From contig NZ_BMJM01000007.1 of the NCBI RefSeq assembly GCF_014643455.1, positions 62,363-126,362 of the forward strand: DNA of 64,000 nucleotides. The letters are read 5' to 3'. Each line of letters opens with the position of its first letter. Positions within the stretch are counted from its first letter, which is position 1. This document shows positions 55,174-63,187 of the stretch, in pieces. The notes beneath the pieces were generated by a model. It did no database searches. It saw nothing but the letters and a program-made list of their open reading frames with translations, and was not told where the DNA came from. Made by a program: the position numbers and the translations under genes. The DNA comes from Sandarakinorhabdus glacialis. GTDB taxonomy: Bacteria; Pseudomonadota; Alphaproteobacteria; Sphingomonadales; Sphingomonadaceae.

Positions 55174-57030
55174 TCACAGCAAAATCTTGGCCGTCCAATA
55201 TGTAATACCTGCGGCGGCATATGCGGCAACGAACAGATAGGTAAACATGAAGGCGGGCCAGGCCCAGCCGCCGGTTTCGCGGCGCGTGACGGCGAGCGTG
55301 CTGATGCACTGCGGGGCGAAGACGAACCACGCGAGAAAGGCCAGCGCAGTGGGCAGCGACCAGGTGCCGCGCAGGCGTTCGACAAGGCCCTTGGCCTGGT
55401 CTTCTTCCGACCCCTGCAGTGAATAGACGGTGCCGAGCGCGCTGACCGCGACTTCGCGCGCGGCCATGCCGGGGACGAGGGCGAGGGCGATTTCCTTGTT
55501 GAAGCCGATCGGCCGGAAGATCGGCTCGAGCGCGGCACCGATACGGCCGGCGGCGCTGTATTCGAGTGCCGGGCGATTCCAGTCGGCGGGCGGCTTGGGC
55601 CAGGTGGCGAGCGCCCAGAGCACGATGGTCGAGACAAGGATGATGCCGCCGGCGCGTTGCAGGAAAGCCATGGCGCGCTGGTAAAGGCCGATGCCGATGT
55701 CGCGCGGCGCCGGCCATTGATATTTGGGCATTTCCATCAGGAAGGTCGGGCTCTCGCCCTTGGTGACGGTGTGGCGCAGGGCCCAGGCGGCGACGAGCGC
55801 GCCGACGACGCCGGCGATGTAGAGGCCGAACAAGACGAGGCCCTGGAGGTTGAAGATGCCGCCGACCAGGGTTGTCGGAATGAACGCGCCGATGATGACG
55901 GCATAGACCGGCAGCCGCGCTGAACAGGTCATCAGCGGGGCAATGAGGATGGTGGTCAGGCGATCCTTGGGCGAATCGATGCTGCGGGTCGCCATGATTC
56001 CGGGGATGGCGCAGGCAAACGACGAGATCAGCGGGATGAAGGCGCGGCCGTTGAGGCCGACGCGCGCCATCAGCCGGTCCATCAGGAAGGCAGCGCGAAC
56101 CATGTAGCCCGATTGCTCGAGGCAGAGGATGAAGAAGAACAGGATGATGATCTGCGGCAAGAAGACTATGACGGCGCCGACGCCGCCGAGCACGCCGTCG
56201 ACGAGCATTGAGCGTAGCGGACCTTCGCTCATCGAGCCGTTAAGCAGGCCCTGCGCGCTGCTGACGAGGGCGGCAAGCCATTCCATCGGGGCTTCGGCCC
56301 AGGCGAAGACCGCCTGGAACATCAGGAAGAGCAGCATCGCCAGCAGGACGGGGCCGAAAACCGGGTGGAGCGCGATGCCGTCGAGCCGCTGCGACCATTT
56401 GCGGTGGCCGCCGACGGCGAGGGTGACGGTGTCCGCAATGACGCGGGCTTCGCGTTGCAGCAGGCGGACATCGGCTTCGGGGGAGGCTGCAATCTCGGGG
56501 GTTTCGCCGCGCAGCACGCCGGCGAGGCCGACGCCGAGGGCGTCGAGGCCGCGGCGGCGGACAGCGACGGTGGCGACGACGGGGACCCCGAGGATCGACG
56601 ACAGGCGGTCGATATCGATACTGGTGCCGTCGCGTTCGGCCAGGTCGATCATGTTGAGCGCGACGAGCATCGGCAGGCCGAGACGGCGGAGTTCGAGGAC
56701 GAAGCGCAAATGGTTGCGCAAATTAGTGGCGTCGATGACGGCGACGATGGCGTCGAGGCTTTTTTCGCCCTTGAGATGGCCGAGCACGGCGTCGCGGGTG
56801 ACCGCTTCGTCGGGCGAGCGCGGGGTCAGGCTGTAGGTGCCGGGCAGGTCGATGAGGTTGGCGATGCGGCCATCGGGAAGCGCCAGCTTGCCGGCCTTGC
56901 GCTCGACGGTGACACCCGGATAATTGCCAACCTTCTGGCGCGAGCCGGTGAGCGCGTTGAAAAGGCTGGTCTTGCCGGCGTTGGGGTTGCCGACGAGGGC
57001 AACCACCGGTGTCGTCATGGGGACGTTCAT
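55174..57030 (-). CDS. feoB: ferrous iron transporter FeoB
   Basis: A 618-residue Fe(II) permease. The N-terminal GTPase shows GNPNAGKTSLFNALTG (G1), DLPGTYSL (G3) and NMID (G4). About nine membrane helices follow, with the SFACAIPGIMATRSI and SALGTVYSLQG gates. It is shorter than the 770-residue enterobacterial form, normal for alphaproteobacteria. ATG 57030 overlaps the feoA stop by four bases. Iron control through a Fur-like box upstream of feoA is plausible. Confidence 0.95.
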   Translation of the reverse strand: MNVPMTTPVVALVGNPNAGKTSLFNALTGSRQKVGNYPGVTVERKAGKLALPDGRIANLIDLPGTYSLTPRSPDEAVTRDAVLGHLKGEKSLDAIVAVIDATNLRNHLRFVLELRRLGLPMLVALNMIDLAERDGTSIDIDRLSSILGVPVVATVAVRRRGLDALGVGLAGVLRGETPEIAASPEADVRLLQREARVIADTVTLAVGGHRKWSQRLDGIALHPVFGPVLLAMLLFLMFQAVFAWAEAPMEWLAALVSSAQGLLNGSMSEGPLRSMLVDGVLGGVGAVIVFLPQIIILFFFILCLEQSGYMVRAAFLMDRLMARVGLNGRAFIPLISSFACAIPGIMATRSIDSPKDRLTTILIAPLMTCSARLPVYAVIIGAFIPTTLVGGIFNLQGLVLFGLYIAGVVGALVAAWALRHTVTKGESPTFLMEMPKYQWPAPRDIGIGLYQRAMAFLQRAGGIILVSTIVLWALATWPKPPADWNRPALEYSAAGRIGAALEPIFRPIGFNKEIALALVPGMAAREVAVSALGTVYSLQGSEEDQAKGLVERLRGTWSLPTALAFLAWFVFAPQCISTLAVTRRETGGWAWPAFMFTYLFVAAYAAAGITYWTAKILL

Positions 57031-57317
57031 TCGGCTGCCGCAGCCTGGCATTCGGCTGCCGCAGCCGAGGCAATAAGCTCGACTTCGATCAGCCGCGCCA
57101 TCGAGCAGCGCAGCGCGACGACCATGTTGCCGACGCGGACTGCCATCGGGTCGCCGCCGAAGGGTGCACGGTGGAGGAGTTCGACGTCGACGCCTTCGTC
57201 GAAGCCGAGCTCGTGGAGGCGCTGGGCCGTCGATGGGTCGAGCCCGCCGCGATCGATGGCGGTGATGACCGCGACTTGCCCCGGCGACAGGCGCTCGATC
57301 AGGCGGGGATGGGACAT
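57027..57317 (-). CDS. feoA: FeoA ferrous iron transport protein
   Basis: A 96-residue SH3-like FeoA. QRLHELGFDEGVDVELLHRAPFGGDPMAVRVGN is the conserved core. The C-terminus carries a small direct repeat (AAAECQAAAAE). FeoA assists FeoB. Its stop overlaps feoB by four bases, so the two are translationally coupled. It lies just after the candidate Fur box. Confidence 0.93.
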   Translation of the reverse strand: MSHPRLIERLSPGQVAVITAIDRGGLDPSTAQRLHELGFDEGVDVELLHRAPFGGDPMAVRVGNMVVALRCSMARLIEVELIASAAAAECQAAAAE

Positions 57318-57340
57318 TCGGGAAAGGCCATTCGCAGCTA

Positions 57341-57359
57341 TTGTTGCGAACGATTATCA
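57341..57359 (-). promoter_or_regulatory. candidate Fur box upstream of feoA
   Basis: On the minus strand TGATAATCGTTCGCAACAA begins with the GATAAT half of the classical Fur box and resembles it at about half of the positions. It is 23 bases before the feoA ATG, where an operator could act. The match is partial, so this is a suggestion only. Confidence 0.3.
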
Positions 57360-57384
57360 CGGCGGCTGCGGGAGCGCCAGAGAC

Positions 57385-58035
57385 CTATACGGCGGGGTAG
57401 CGCAGCCGGCCGACGAAGCGCGCAGGGTTGGGCAGCCACGACAGGGCGTTGACGGCCTTGGCCTTGGATTTTTCGAACGCCATGACGCCGTCGATGCGGC
57501 GATCGATGAAGGCCCAGGTCGCGGCATGGCCTTCGCTGTCGTCGTCGAGCCAGTAGAGCAGGCTGGCCGAATACACGCCGCCGAGGATGATGCGCTTGGA
57601 ATAGTGATTGAAATCTGTCGCGGTGTCGCCGGCGGCGCGCCACATCGCGTCGGCGGTGCGCCACAGGGTACGGACGCCAAGCGCGGCATTTTGCGGAAGG
57701 GTCATGATCGCCAGCGCGCGGCGGACAGCCTCGCGGTCGCCCGCGGCCTGTTCGAGGCGGGTGCGAAGGGCGAAGCGGATGCGTTCGCGGATCTTCATCG
57801 TGTCGGCGCCGGCGGCGAGCATGGCGGCGGTCATCAGCGCATCGGCGCGTAGGGTATAGGCGTCGGTCATGGCGACTGAATCGGGCAGCGCCATCGCGGC
57901 GATGTCGCGGTCGATGGCCTCCGCGTCGGCAGCGAGATCGCGGGCGGCGGCGGTCCAGCCGTCGAAGGGCACGTTGGGCAGCATCGCTGCGACGAGTCGC
58001 GGGCGCAGGTCGGCGAGGGGAACATCTTGGGTCAT
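57385..58035 (-). CDS. coq9: COQ9 family protein
   Basis: A 216-residue helical protein of the COQ9 family: LRPRLVAAMLPNVPFDGWTAAARDLAAD at the start and DFNHYSKRIILGGVYSASLLYWLDDDSEGHAATWAFIDRRI in the C-terminal half. COQ9 binds ubiquinone intermediates and presents them to COQ7. A coq7 gene lies 53 kb away, so the two are not one operon. ATG 58035 is chosen as normal for the family; the frame is open a little further. Confidence 0.88.
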   Translation of the reverse strand: MTQDVPLADLRPRLVAAMLPNVPFDGWTAAARDLAADAEAIDRDIAAMALPDSVAMTDAYTLRADALMTAAMLAAGADTMKIRERIRFALRTRLEQAAGDREAVRRALAIMTLPQNAALGVRTLWRTADAMWRAAGDTATDFNHYSKRIILGGVYSASLLYWLDDDSEGHAATWAFIDRRIDGVMAFEKSKAKAVNALSWLPNPARFVGRLRYPAV

Positions 58036-58165
58036 GGGGCGAGCATAGCGAGTTCGCGGGGGGATCTCCAGCGGCTGCAATGACACAGTATTCGGGATGA
58101 TTCTGAATCGTTTCGCCGGGTTGCGCTTGTTTCGGGATGGCGGCTCTGCTATGCGCCCCCTTCGC

Positions 58166-58230
58166 TCCGACAGGCTGATCTGTCGGAATCACTTCAATAT
58201 AGACAAGCGCCCGGGCTGTGCCAGCCCCGG
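58166..58230 (+). promoter_or_regulatory. structured leader before rpsU
   Basis: A perfect eight-base hairpin (TCCGACAG-gctgat-CTGTCGGA, 58166-58187) and a second, near-perfect GGGCT...AGCCC hairpin (about 58211-58230) lie 26 bases or more upstream of the rpsU ATG. Ribosomal-protein leaders often carry such stems, but no known S21 leader motif is recognised. Confidence 0.4.
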
Positions 58231-58255
58231 CGACGTGAATGGAGAGAACGGCTGC

Positions 58256-58462
58256 ATGCAAATCGTGGTTCGCGACAACAATGTCGATCAAGCGCTGCGC
58301 GCGCTCAAGAAGAAGCTGCAGCGCGAAGGCGTCTACCGCGAGATGAAGCTGCGCCGTCATTACGAAAAGCCGAGCGAAAAGCGTGCCCGTGAAAAGGCTG
58401 CTGCTGTCCGCCGCGCCCGCAAGCTCGAGCGCAAGCGCGCCGAACGCGACGGTGTGAAGTAA
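58256..58462 (+). CDS. rpsU: 30S ribosomal protein S21
   Basis: A 68-residue basic protein. [23 protein letters not shown] is the S21 N-terminal signature, followed by a Lys/Arg-rich helix. S21 binds near the anti-Shine-Dalgarno region of 16S rRNA and helps initiation. GGAGAG precedes ATG 58256. A small FKBP gene follows after 31 bases. Confidence 0.96.
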   Translation: MQIVVRDNNVDQALRALKKKLQREGVYREMKLRRHYEKPSEKRAREKAAAVRRARKLERKRAERDGVK

Positions 58463-58493
58463 GCTTTTCCACTAGAATTACTAAGGTTTAGTC

Positions 58494-59012
58494 ATGGCGA
58501 CAGCCACTCCAGGCGCCGCGAAATCGTTCGGCGGCGTGTTGAAATGGCTGTTCGCCGCGGCGATCATCCTTGCTATTGTCGCGATCACGGTGTGGGCCGG
58601 AACCCGCACCCAGGTCGCCGCGGTCCGGACCGCCGACATGGCGTTTCTCGCCACCAATGCCGGCAAGCCCGGCGTCACGACCACCGCCAGCGGGCTGCAG
58701 TACGAGGTACTGCGCGCCGGTGCCGGCCCCAAGCCCGCCGCGACCGATACGGTGCTGGTCCATTATGAAGGCCGGCTTATCGACGGCACGGTGTTCGATT
58801 CGTCGTACCAGCGCGGACAGCCGGCCGCCTTCCCGCTCGATAGCGTCATTCCGGGCTGGACCGAAGGCGTGCAGCTGATGCCGACGGGCTCCAAGTTCCG
58901 CTTCCTGGTGCCGCCAGCGCTGGGCTATGGCTCCAAGGGCGCCGGCGGGGTTATTCCGCCGGGCGCCGTGCTCGAGTTCGATGTGGAATTGCTGGCGATC
59001 CGGCCGAGCTGA
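58494..59012 (+). CDS. FKBP-type peptidyl-prolyl isomerase, membrane-anchored
   Basis: A 172-residue isomerase. An N-terminal membrane helix (about 17-38) anchors it; residues about 70-172 are the FKBP domain (LQYEVLRAGAGPKPAATDTVLVHYEGRL, DGTVFDSSYQRGQPAAFPL, VPPALGYG, GAVLEFDVELLAI). It speeds proline isomerisation during periplasmic folding. It probably shares the rpsU transcript. A nest of palindromic repeats follows. Confidence 0.92.
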   Translation: MATATPGAAKSFGGVLKWLFAAAIILAIVAITVWAGTRTQVAAVRTADMAFLATNAGKPGVTTTASGLQYEVLRAGAGPKPAATDTVLVHYEGRLIDGTVFDSSYQRGQPAAFPLDSVIPGWTEGVQLMPTGSKFRFLVPPALGYGSKGAGGVIPPGAVLEFDVELLAIRPS

Positions 59013-59038
59013 TCGGGGCTGCTGACGTCAGGGCCTCT

Positions 59039-59064
59039 GGCGGCTGGGGCCTTGGCCCCAGACC
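59039..59064 (+). repeat. TGGGGCCTTGGCCCCA palindromic repeat, copy 2
   Basis: A 26-base block identical to the reverse complement of 15015-15040, 27 bases after the FKBP stop. Confidence 0.8.
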
Positions 59065-59147
59065 TCATTTCGATGACAACTTGGTCAGATCGGGTTGGGG
59101 CCCGGCCGTTTGAGGCTCTGTCCGGCGGGATTTACCGCGCGGACGGG

Positions 59148-59175
59148 CTGGATGCCAGCCTTCGCTGGCATGACA
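59148..59175 (+). repeat. GGAT-hairpin-ATGA dispersed palindrome, copy 4
   Basis: Identical over 28 bases to 40498-40525 (stem GCCAGC / GCTGGC). Confidence 0.8.
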
Positions 59176-59203
59176 TGCGGAAAAGTGATGCGTGCGAAGT
59201 TAG

Positions 59204-59232
59204 CTGGATCCCGGGTCAAGCCCGGGATGACA
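59204..59232 (+). repeat. GGAT-hairpin-ATGA dispersed palindrome, copy 5
   Basis: The CCCGGG-tcaag-CCCGGG version, reverse complement of copy 1 with one difference. It lies next to copy 4 and ends nine bases before the AI-2E-family stop. Confidence 0.8.
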
Positions 59233-59240
59233 TGGTCGTT

Positions 59241-60293
59241 CTATTCCGCGTTTTTGGGGGATCGTTTTTCCAGCGCGACTTTCGCTAGCGCGATTATGGG
59301 GTCGGCCAAGGCCACGCCGATCAGGCCGAACAGCACGCCGAACAATAGCTGCGCCGCGAGGACGACCGCCGGGGCGAGGTCGACGGCGCGTTTTTCGATA
59401 AGCGGGGTGAGGACGTTGCCTTCGAGGAGCTGGACGGTGAGGTAAAGCCCGACGGCCCATAGGCCCTCGGTGGTGCCGGCGGAAAAGCCGACGAGGATGA
59501 TGAGCGCGCCCGAAATTATGGCGCCGAGCGTCGGGATGAAGGCCAGCAGGCCCGCAACCAGCCCGAGCAGGCCGGCGAGCGGCACGCCGATGATGGCGAG
59601 GCCGACGAAGATGAAGCTGCCCTCGATGACCATGGTGAGCAGGCGGCCGGCGAGCCAGCGGCGCAGGACATGCGCCATTTCGTCGATGGTGGCGCCGACT
59701 TTTTCACGCGACGCCTGCGGGGTCAGCCATTCGACACCGCTTTCGTAAAGCTTTGGGTCGGCGGCAAAATAAATGCCGAGCGTGACGATGAGCAGCAGCG
59801 AGCCGAGGCCGCCGATGGCTGCGCCGACATATTCGGTGATGAGCCCGAGCTGGTTGCCGAGCTGGGCCTTGGCCGCGGCGATGAGATCGCCCTTCGGTAC
59901 GTGGATGCCGTATTCCCGCGCGGTCGTGGCCAATCGGCCGAACTGGTTCTGCAGGGTGGTGCCGAGCTCCTGCGCCTGTTCGGCGAGCGACAGGCCGGCG
60001 AAGGCGATGAAGGCAAGGACCAGCGCGGCGAAGGCGAGGACGACGAACGACAGGCGGACGCCGTGCGAGGCCTTCCAGACCTTGCCGAGGACGCTGGCGC
60101 CGGCCTGGAGCCCGGCGGCAAAGACCAGCCCGGCGAAGATCAGCAGCAGCGCGTGCGACAATTGCCAGGCGATCCAGAACAGCGAGGCAATGCCGAGCCA
60201 GATGAAGGCGGTCTCGGTCGTGCCGCGGGCCCGGGCGCTGCGGGGTTCGATCGGGCTCGGCGTTTCGACCGGATTTTGCCCAGCTTCCGACAC
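59241..60293 (-). CDS. AI-2E family (PerM/TqsA) membrane protein
   Basis: A 350-residue permease-like protein with about seven helices. LAGRLLTMVIEGSFIFVGLAIIGVP and LAFIPTLGAIISGALIILVGF are the family blocks, and NVLTPLIEKRAVDLAP is diagnostic. Members export AI-2 or act as Na/H antiporters; the substrate is not evident. It starts three bases after lepB. In many alphaproteobacteria rnc and era follow lepB, but here this gene does. Confidence 0.88.
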   Translation of the reverse strand: MSEAGQNPVETPSPIEPRSARARGTTETAFIWLGIASLFWIAWQLSHALLLIFAGLVFAAGLQAGASVLGKVWKASHGVRLSFVVLAFAALVLAFIAFAGLSLAEQAQELGTTLQNQFGRLATTAREYGIHVPKGDLIAAAKAQLGNQLGLITEYVGAAIGGLGSLLLIVTLGIYFAADPKLYESGVEWLTPQASREKVGATIDEMAHVLRRWLAGRLLTMVIEGSFIFVGLAIIGVPLAGLLGLVAGLLAFIPTLGAIISGALIILVGFSAGTTEGLWAVGLYLTVQLLEGNVLTPLIEKRAVDLAPAVVLAAQLLFGVLFGLIGVALADPIIALAKVALEKRSPKNAE

Positions 60294-60296
60294 GGG

Positions 60297-61157
60297 CTAT
60301 TCCGACTGGGTGTTGAGGTTGATGAAATGGCGGCTCGGACGCACGGCGGCGAACCAGGACAGCGGGTTAAGCGTCGTCGAGCCATCGAGCGAGAAGGTGA
60401 TGAATTCGGCACGGCCGACAAGGTTTTCGATGGGTAGCATGCCGAGTCCGCCGAGGGCCGGATCGAAGCGGCTGTCTTCCGAGTTGTCGCGGTTGTCGCC
60501 CATCAGGAAAAGATGGCCTTCGGGGACGATCAGCGGCTCGGTGTTGTCCTGCGGCGTTTCCGCGAGGTCGATGGTCAGGTAGCTGCGTCCGCCGGGAAGC
60601 GTTTCGCGGAAGGTCGGGTAGCGGCAGATCGCCTTGCCGGCGTCGCCGGTGGTGCGCGCCTGGGCATCGATCCCGAGGCAGTCGCTGTTGGCGCTGACGA
60701 GGACCTCGACCGGCGCGACGGCGACCTTGGGAACGGCGACGCCGTTGAGCCATAGTTGGCCGTTTTTCATCTGCACCGTGTCGCCGGGCAGGCCGATGAC
60801 GCGCTTGATGTAATCGGATTTGTCGCGCGGCGACTTGATGACGGCGATGTCGCCGCGATCGGGCAGGCTGCCGAGCACGCGGCCGGGGATCTCGGGCAGG
60901 ATGTTGATCGAGGGCGACAGGTAGGAGAAGCCATAGGGGAATTTCGAGACGATCAGCCGGTCGCCGATCAGCAGCGTCGGCAGCATCGACCCCGAGGGGA
61001 TGTAAAAGGGCTTGGCGACGAAGGAATGGACCGCGAGCACGGCGAGGACGAGCAGGAACAGCTGCCAGATCTCGCTGGCCCAGTTGGTGGGTTTCTTTCC
61101 TGCCGTCGGAGGCGTCTTGCCGTCCGCACGGGACGCGTTGGTGGTGGCGTCGGTCAT
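60297..61157 (-). CDS. lepB: signal peptidase I
   Basis: A 286-residue type I signal peptidase. One N-terminal membrane helix (about 33-49) precedes box B FYIPSGSMLPTLLIGDRL with the catalytic Ser, box D SDYIKRVIGLPGD with the catalytic Lys, and box E MGDNRDNSEDSR. It cleaves Sec and Tat signal peptides, including those of the exported proteins in this window. It follows acpS after 82 bases. Confidence 0.95.
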   Translation of the reverse strand: MTDATTNASRADGKTPPTAGKKPTNWASEIWQLFLLVLAVLAVHSFVAKPFYIPSGSMLPTLLIGDRLIVSKFPYGFSYLSPSINILPEIPGRVLGSLPDRGDIAVIKSPRDKSDYIKRVIGLPGDTVQMKNGQLWLNGVAVPKVAVAPVEVLVSANSDCLGIDAQARTTGDAGKAICRYPTFRETLPGGRSYLTIDLAETPQDNTEPLIVPEGHLFLMGDNRDNSEDSRFDPALGGLGMLPIENLVGRAEFITFSLDGSTTLNPLSWFAAVRPSRHFINLNTQSE

Positions 61158-61239
61158 GGAAAACTCGCGTTGCGGGCGGCGTCGGGATCGGCTGCCTTAT
61201 GCCCGGTCGGGGACCGATGCGCCAGACGGACTTGCGCTG

Positions 61240-61662
61240 TCAAAGTGGACGCGCTGTGATGAGCACGATGGCCTGCGCCCAGGGCCGGTCGTCGGTCATG
61301 GTGAGGTGGATTTCGGCAATGTGGCCGGCGGGGGTGATTTCGGCCAGCCGGGCGGCGGCGCCGCCGGTGAGGGCCAGCGTCGGGGCGCCCGAGGGCAGGT
61401 TGACGACGCCCATGTCGCGCCAGAACACGCCGCGGCGGAAACCGGTGCCGAGCGCTTTGGAACAGGCTTCCTTGGCGGCGAAGCGCTTGGCGTAGGTGCC
61501 GAAGCGGGTGATGGGGCGGCGTTCGGCGCGGGCGCGTTCATGGGGCGTGTAGATGCGGTTGATGAAGCGATCGCCGAACCGGGTGACGCTGTTTTCGATG
61601 CGATCGATGTTGCAGAGGTCCGAGCCGAGGCCGAGGACGAAGATGCCGGCGGGGATGTTCAT
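61240..61662 (-). CDS. acpS: holo-[acyl-carrier-protein] synthase AcpS
   Basis: A 140-residue phosphopantetheinyl transferase. [14 protein letters not shown] and [16 protein letters not shown] carry the Mg-binding Asp and Glu. It attaches the 4'-phosphopantetheine arm to acyl carrier protein. Its ATG overlaps the pdxJ stop by four bases. Order pyrE, pdxJ, acpS, lepB is conserved in alphaproteobacteria. Confidence 0.95.
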   Translation of the reverse strand: MNIPAGIFVLGLGSDLCNIDRIENSVTRFGDRFINRIYTPHERARAERRPITRFGTYAKRFAAKEACSKALGTGFRRGVFWRDMGVVNLPSGAPTLALTGGAAARLAEITPAGHIAEIHLTMTDDRPWAQAIVLITARPL

Positions 61663-62393
61663 TGGCGCGCTGCATCCATCGCCGCGCGCATGCGGGTGAT
61701 GGCGGGGCCGAGGCCGGTGAACACCGCTTCGCCGATGATGAAATGGCCGATGTTGAGCTCGTGGAGATCGGGCATGGCAGCGATTGGCCCGACATTATCG
61801 AAGGTCAGGCCGTGGCCGGCGTGGAGCTCCAGCCCGAGGGCGGCGCCGTGCACAGCGGCGGCGTGGAGCCGGGCGAGTTCGAAGGCGATTTCTTCATCGG
61901 TAAGGGCGTGGCTGTAGGGACCGGTGTGGAGTTCGACGACGGGGGCGCCGAGTTTCGCGGCGGCGTCGAGCTGGCGAAGTTCGGGCGCGATGAACAGGCT
62001 GACGCGGATGCCGGCGTCTTTCAGCCGGCCGATGATAGGGGCGAGCGTGTTGTGCTGCCCGGCGGCGTCGAGGCCGCCTTCGGTGGTGCGTTCGGCGCGG
62101 CGTTCGGGAACGATGCAGGCGGCATGGGGGCGATGCTTGAGGGCGATGGCGAGCATTTCGTCGGTGGCGGCCATTTCGAGGTTGAGCGGTAGGCTGATGC
62201 TGGCGACGAGCTTGTCGAGGTCGTCGTCGGTGATGTGGCGGCGGTCTTCGCGCAGGTGGGCGGTGATACCGTCGGCACCGGCCTCGGCGGCCATGAGCGC
62301 GGCGCGTAGCGGATCGGGGTGGAGGCCACCGCGGGCGTTGCGGATGGTCGCTACGTGATCGATGTTGACGCCGAGGCGGAGGTGGCGGGTCAT
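61659..62393 (-). CDS. pdxJ: pyridoxine 5'-phosphate synthase PdxJ
   Basis: A 244-residue TIM-barrel enzyme of vitamin B6 synthesis, joining 1-deoxyxylulose 5-phosphate and 3-amino-2-oxopropyl phosphate. [48 protein letters not shown] and [14 protein letters not shown] are diagnostic. ATG 62393 gives the normal start; a GTG at 62417 overlaps the pyrE stop (GTGA) and may be the true start, adding eight residues. Confidence 0.94.
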   Translation of the reverse strand: MTRHLRLGVNIDHVATIRNARGGLHPDPLRAALMAAEAGADGITAHLREDRRHITDDDLDKLVASISLPLNLEMAATDEMLAIALKHRPHAACIVPERRAERTTEGGLDAAGQHNTLAPIIGRLKDAGIRVSLFIAPELRQLDAAAKLGAPVVELHTGPYSHALTDEEIAFELARLHAAAVHGAALGLELHAGHGLTFDNVGPIAAMPDLHELNIGHFIIGEAVFTGLGPAITRMRAAMDAARQ

Positions 62394-62413
62394 GCGGCCC
62401 GACGTTTTTGTTG

Positions 62414-63001
62414 TCACGAGGCTGTCGCCCGCGAGCCGGGCTTGATCGCCGGGATGGCAGCGAGTTCGGGGGGCAGTGCGTCGGCGGCGTAGCTGGGCAC
62501 GTCGAGGCGGATGAGCGGGGTGAAGGGCACGCCGAGGTCGGCCTTGCCGTTCGAGCGATCGACGAGGCTAACGGCGTGGATGACGTTGCCGCCGGCGGCG
62601 GTTATCGCAGCGATGGCTTCGCGGCTGCTGAGGCCGGTGGTGACGACGTCCTCCATCAGCAGGACGTTCTGGCCGGGTTCGAGGCGGAAGCCGCGGCGGA
62701 GCTCGAAAGTGCCGGTGGGGCGCTCGACGAACATCGACAGGACGCCGAGGGCGCGGGCGAGTTCGTGGCCGCAGATCAGCCCACCCATCGCTGGGGCGAT
62801 GACGACGTCGACCTGGGCCTTGATGTCGGCAGGGATTTTTTCGGCGAGGGCCTGGGCGAGGCGGGCGGCGCGGGCGGGGTCCATGAGGACGCGGGCGCAT
62901 TGCAGGTAGCGCGGCGAGCGCAGGCCCGAGGACAGGATGAAATGGCCTTCGAGCAGTGCCTCGGCAGCACGGAACTCGGCGAGAATCTGGTCATCGGTCA
63001 T
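62414..63001 (-). CDS. pyrE: orotate phosphoribosyltransferase
   Basis: A 195-residue OPRTase. [26 protein letters not shown] and the PRPP loop [14 protein letters not shown] are the signatures. It adds the ribose phosphate of PRPP to orotate in UMP synthesis. ATG 63001 starts the pyrE-pdxJ-acpS-lepB run, divergent from the CsgG-like gene. Confidence 0.94.
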   Translation of the reverse strand: MTDDQILAEFRAAEALLEGHFILSSGLRSPRYLQCARVLMDPARAARLAQALAEKIPADIKAQVDVVIAPAMGGLICGHELARALGVLSMFVERPTGTFELRRGFRLEPGQNVLLMEDVVTTGLSSREAIAAITAAGGNVIHAVSLVDRSNGKADLGVPFTPLIRLDVPSYAADALPPELAAIPAIKPGSRATAS

Positions 63002-63187
63002 GCACCGGGCTTAGCATCGCGGTCGCGCGCGTCAAAGGCCGTGATGACGCGCGCGAACGAAGCAAGCGGCAAGGGCGTAACATGCGCCTGTTATTTCGGG
63101 CTACGTCCGATGACAGGTGGTCGGCACCGTTACGAATGCGTAGATGTTTCGGGAATTGCGCCGGGGCGATCTTGGGGGAAATTGACG

